64,000 nt of DNA from Aestuariivivens sediminis (GTDB lineage: Bacteria; Bacteroidota; Bacteroidia; Flavobacteriales; Flavobacteriaceae): assembly GCF_022662105.1 (NCBI RefSeq), contig NZ_JAKMCP010000004.1:186001-250000 (forward strand), written 5' to 3'. Position numbers and translations under genes: made by a program. Positions 61,256 to 64,000 of the stretch are shown piece after piece (within the stretch, counting starts at the first letter, position 1; the number at the start of each line of letters is the position of its first letter). The notes under the pieces were generated by a model. That model ran no database searches, was not told where the DNA came from, and saw nothing but the letters and a program-made list of their open reading frames with translations.

Positions 61256-62043
61256 AATGAATTCTTTTTTGTAGGCAATCTAAAACTAAGGCCTCCACTT
61301 ATTAAAATATCTTGCCCGTCTGTAATGCTTGATCCAATGGTTGCGTCCAGTTGTACACTGTCGGACATTAAATAAGTAAGTCCGGCATCCCAATAATGAT
61401 TGGCACTGTGGTTTTCCGGCAGATCGCCGTAGAGTTCAGCATAAGCACCGAGTTTTTTCGTAATTCCCAAACCATAGGCCAGGGTATATATATAGGCCGC
61501 CTCCGGAGAATCGTCGCCCCACTGAGCACCGATGTTGTAGGATAAACTCGAGGTTTCACTTAGGGTATGTGCAAAAGAAAAACGAAAATCAACTCCTGTG
61601 GTTTCAGGTTTATAATCCTTTCCGGCACTAAAAGGCAAGAAAACATGCCCAATAAGTCCAATGTCGGGCAGTGCTCCTTTTTCTTTGGCAATGGCCGTTT
61701 TAATTCCGAGCAAAAGCGGATTAAAACCACTTAAAACCGTATTTTGATCACTTAATTTGACTTCAGAAAAATCCCATCCCAATCTCAATTCAAGGTTCTC
61801 AAGAAGACCTAGCCGGACCAAAGTCGTATTGTAGGTATAGGTTTCAGATGTCACTCCATTTTCCTTAAAGCTTTCATAGAAGGCTCCGGTTTCCACTTGT
61901 ATATAACCGACAGGGACCGTATTTGGAGATTCTGTGGCGTCTGGGCGGTCGGTAATGAGCGTGCCCGGAGTGTTTTCTGCATCTTGAGCAAATACAGAAA
62001 GGGAAAAGGCGCACCATAAAACCAGTATGGCTGTTCTATTCAT
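61252..62043 (-). CDS. Outer-membrane beta-barrel protein in the metal-uptake operon
   Basis: This 263-residue protein has a signal peptide (1-20, SVFAQ) and an alternating-strand C-terminal part typical of outer-membrane barrels of the transporter/MetA-like group. It begins DRPDATESPNTVPVGYIQVETG, a signature of that group (N-terminal part shown only in part). The gene is held between dtxR (8-bp overlap) and the binding-protein gene (4-bp overlap), so it is part of the metal operon. A role as outer-membrane channel for the same metal is inference. Confidence 0.82.
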   Translation of the reverse strand: MNRTAILVLWCAFSLSVFAQDAENTPGTLITDRPDATESPNTVPVGYIQVETGAFYESFKENGVTSETYTYNTTLVRLGLLENLELRLGWDFSEVKLSDQNTVLSGFNPLLLGIKTAIAKEKGALPDIGLIGHVFLPFSAGKDYKPETTGVDFRFSFAHTLSETSSLSYNIGAQWGDDSPEAAYIYTLAYGLGITKKLGAYAELYGDLPENHSANHYWDAGLTYLMSDSVQLDATIGSSITDGQDILISGGLSFRLPTKKNSL

Positions 62044-62695
62044 TGGCATTGACATAAATGATTGAGGTGAAATCTTCATTGAGAATAATGGTGTTATTAT
62101 TAATTAAAATTTGAGTCATTTTGTTTTTAAGAAACTGTTTCGATACTAACAGGGTATTGCCATATTTCAGACCATGATGCGCACAAAAATCGAAAAACTC
62201 CTTGTCGTCGCTCATGAGTCGGGAAATGACATAACTTTTCCCCTCGAGGGCCTGCGATAAGGTTATGGATGTATCTACTGTTGTGATTTCCCCCTGGGCG
62301 TTAGGGATGGGGTCTCCATGGGGATCAAATTTAGGATTCCCTAAATAGGCACTTATCGTATCGGCTAAAAAATTAGAGGTCTGATGTTCCAGGAGTTCGG
62401 CCTCGCGATGAATATCGTGTAAGGACATATCGAAGGTTTTGAATAAGAACGACTCCCAAAGGCGATGTTTGCGGACCACAGCAAGGGCCATTTTCGTGCC
62501 TTTTTCCGTGAGTTTTAGTGCCTGGTATTTTTCGTAATGCAACAAGTCTTTGGCCGCTAGCTTTTGTGCCATGTCAGTGGCTGCAGCATTCGATATGCCA
62601 AGTTCTTTGGCAATATTCCCTGGCTTTGTATCATTCTTGTCGCGTTTGCCGTTTTTGTAAATTGTTTTTACGAAATTTTCTATTGCTATAGACAT
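62036..62695 (-). CDS. DtxR/MntR-family metal-dependent repressor
   Basis: This 219-residue regulator has an N-terminal winged helix (about 1-65), a dimerisation/metal domain (about 70-140), and a C-terminal FeoA/SH3-like domain (about 145-215). Likely metal ligands are His77, Glu81, His96, Glu100, Glu103 and His104, and Glu100 replaces the DtxR Cys102 as in MntR. The position matching MntR Asp8 / DtxR Met10 is Asn7, which is unusual. It heads the metal-uptake operon, with a palindrome (62717-62732) just upstream of its start. Confidence 0.93.
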   Translation of the reverse strand: MSIAIENFVKTIYKNGKRDKNDTKPGNIAKELGISNAAATDMAQKLAAKDLLHYEKYQALKLTEKGTKMALAVVRKHRLWESFLFKTFDMSLHDIHREAELLEHQTSNFLADTISAYLGNPKFDPHGDPIPNAQGEITTVDTSITLSQALEGKSYVISRLMSDDKEFFDFCAHHGLKYGNTLLVSKQFLKNKMTQILINNNTIILNEDFTSIIYVNANE

Positions 62696-62716
62696 TTATT
62701 GTTACTTTAAAATAAA

Positions 62717-62732
62717 TTTAAGGAGACTTAAA
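62717..62732 (-). promoter_or_regulatory. Palindromic operator candidate for the DtxR/MntR-type repressor
   Basis: TTTAAG-gaga-CTTAAA is a perfect inverted repeat with 6-bp arms. It lies between the -7 box and the start codon, covering the likely transcription start, where a bound repressor would block initiation. Confidence 0.6.
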
Positions 62733-62739
62733 AATTTTT

Positions 62740-62747
62740 CAAATGTA
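62740..62747 (-). promoter_or_regulatory. -7 box of the dtxR-led metal operon
   Basis: TACATTTG on the minus strand fits TAnnTTTG; transcription would begin inside the palindrome at 62717-62732. A -33 TTG is not clear. Confidence 0.5.
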
Positions 62748-62814
62748 ACAAAAAAAATTAATGCAATGCAAGTTTGAGATAAACTAAATGGTGCTTTAAA
62801 ATGTTTAGAAAGGG

Positions 62815-62949
62815 TTAATGACAGCCACAATCATCATTACCATGACATGATTTTTTGGACTTGGTTTTCCAGAAGAATTTTTTTACCAAAAACAAAAGGG
62901 CTAATACGATACAAATAGCGACTAATATGTTTTGTATAATGTGGGTCAT
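62815..62949 (-). CDS. FeoB-associated Cys-rich membrane protein (44 residues)
   Basis: This 44-residue peptide has one membrane helix (about 4-22), a Lys-rich cytoplasmic stretch, and a Cys/His tail (SCHGNDDCGCH). That is the layout of FeoB-associated Cys-rich small proteins. The gene lies 29 bp after the feoB stop on the same strand. The tail could bind iron or serve a redox role for ferrous transport. The family is named by position; its function is unproven. Confidence 0.82.
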   Translation of the reverse strand: MTHIIQNILVAICIVLALLFLVKKFFWKTKSKKSCHGNDDCGCH

Positions 62950-62978
62950 ATACTAGTTATGTCGTAAATTAATTATTA

Positions 62979-64000
62979 TCATTTCAATATTTGGAAGGCC
63001 ATTAATGCCACAATATAAGCAAAGCTACTCATAATTACCAATTGTAATATGGGCCATTTCCAGCTATTGGTTTCACGTTTTACGATGGCCAGGGTACTCA
63101 TGCATTGCATGGCAAAGGCATAAAAAAGCAGCAGGGAAATCCCGGAAGCAAAATTAAACAGGGGGCCGCCCAAAATGGGATTGACCTCGCCTGCCATTCT
63201 GTTTTTTATGGTTTCTTCTTCGTCACTCCCCACACTATAAATGGTCGCTAAGGTACCAACAAATACTTCGCGTGCGGCAAAGGAACTTACGATGGCGATG
63301 CCAATTTTCCAGTCGTAGCCTAAGGGTCTTATGGCGGGTTCTATAGTACGACCGATAATACCGATAAAGGAATGTTCCAATTTATGGGAAGCAATTTTTT
63401 GCTGTATGTCGTCTTGGGGTAAATTTTGGTCAACAAACTCGGTTTTAATGATACGTTCTGCATTATTAAAGTTTTCACCCGGACCAAAGGACGCCAGAAA
63501 CCAAAGAATGATGGAAATGGCTAGAATAATTTTACCGGCACCAAATACAAAAGATTTGGTTTTTTCAACTACTGTTAAGGCCACATTTTTAAAAAGGGGA
63601 AGTTTATAATTGGGCATTTCTACGACAAAAAAGGTGCGGCTTTTAATTTTAAGAATCTTATTTAGGAGATACGCAGAAAATACAGCAATGCCAAAACCAA
63701 TTAGGTACAAGAGCATGAGAGTTAAGGCCTGGTAACCCAATCCAAAAATACGTCCTTCAGGGATCACCAGGGCAATAATGATGAGATAGACGGGAAGTCT
63801 TGCCGAACAGGTCGTGAAAGGCGTTACCAAAATGGTGATGAGACGTTCTTTCCAGCTTTCAATATTTCGCGTTGCCATAATGGCGGGAATGGCACAGGCG
63901 GTACCGGAAATTAAGGGGACAACACTTTTTCCGCTTAACCCAAACCGGCGCATGATACGATCCATTAAAAACACCACACGACTCATATAACCACTTTCTT
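62979..64000 (-). CDS. feoB: Ferrous iron transporter FeoB, C-terminal part (5' end beyond window)
   Basis: FeoB imports Fe2+ through the inner membrane, driven by its N-terminal G-protein domain. Only the C-terminal membrane part is in the window, and the frame stays open to the right edge. Gate motifs are seen: GYMSRVVFLMDRIMRRFGLSG (shown in part), the SGTACAIPAIM block with its Cys, and a second gate SSFAAREVFVGTLATIY with the GTPase-coupled core. The G domain and feoA lie beyond the edge. Confidence 0.95.
   Translation of the reverse strand, partial: ESGYMSRVVFLMDRIMRRFGLSGKSVVPLISGTACAIPAIMATRNIESWKERLITILVTPFTTCSARLPVYLIIIALVIPEGRIFGLGYQALTLMLLYLIGFGIAVFSAYLLNKILKIKSRTFFVVEMPNYKLPLFKNVALTVVEKTKSFVFGAGKIILAISIILWFLASFGPGENFNNAERIIKTEFVDQNLPQDDIQQKIASHKLEHSFIGIIGRTIEPAIRPLGYDWKIGIAIVSSFAAREVFVGTLATIYSVGSDEEETIKNRMAGEVNPILGGPLFNFASGISLLLFYAFAMQCMSTLAIVKRETNSWKWPILQLVIMSSFAYIVALMAFQILK

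Overview
The window is a stretch of chromosome from a member of the Bacteroidota, almost certainly family Flavobacteriaceae. The evidence is the low G+C content, the many promoter-like TAnnTTTG boxes typical of Bacteroidota, the gliding-motility lipoprotein GldH, many Bacteroidota-type lipoproteins, and the absence of Shine-Dalgarno-like starts. O2-dependent HemF and a formylglycine-type sulfatase fit an aerobic, probably marine, lifestyle. I saw no rRNA, tRNA, CRISPR array, insertion sequence or prophage; most of the window is ordinary core genome. Both edges cut genes: a PlsC-type acyltransferase at the left and feoB at the right.

Layout. (1) 1-4.5 kb: acyltransferase end; a minus-strand operon of lipoprotein, ECF sigma factor and a membrane-anchored protein ending in an outer-membrane barrel; recA; and a 37-residue secreted or membrane peptide gene. 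(2) 4.5-11.3 kb: trhO, trhP and a ferredoxin (tRNA wobble-uridine hydroxylation), then ricT, gldH and a class A penicillin-binding protein. (3) 11.3-20 kb: acetoacetyl-CoA synthetase, a double-ATPase peptide ABC protein, an exonuclease, two serine hydrolases and a CBS-domain membrane protein. (4) 20-34 kb: a split heme cluster. hemA, hemCD (fused), hemE, an EI24 protein, a GNAT enzyme, hemF and hemB lie on the minus strand. A divergent AraC regulator, a small ORF, hemH, a MATE transporter and hemJ lie on the plus strand, followed by an orphan histidine kinase and an enoyl-CoA hydratase. hemL is not in the window. (5) 34-44 kb: sulfatase, radical SAM protein, AraC regulator, lipid and HD-domain genes, bacilliredoxin and a TerB/DnaJ protein. 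(6) 44-57 kb: metG, a lipocalin/OmpA pair, tex, ferritin, a Lys/Cys-rich mini-protein, mfd, a TlpA-like thioredoxin and yraN. (7) 57-64 kb: a TroABCD-like manganese/zinc uptake operon headed by a DtxR/MntR-type regulator with its own outer-membrane barrel, then a FeoB-associated peptide and feoB.

The less ordinary content is mostly regulatory or small. A 10-bp element, CGCAACCTTT, occurs upstream of three small secreted-protein loci. At two of them it is followed, at identical spacing, by ATCTAA, which looks like the promoter of the ECF sigma factor encoded beside them. A complete promoter-to-terminator unit with no ORF (about 37.80-37.96 kb, minus strand) looks like a small RNA. A perfect palindrome lies at the expected transcription start of the DtxR-led operon. 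Both metal permeases carry winged-helix-like cytoplasmic tails. The trhO-trhP-ferredoxin arrangement puts both known routes to 5-hydroxyuridine in one operon with a likely electron donor.
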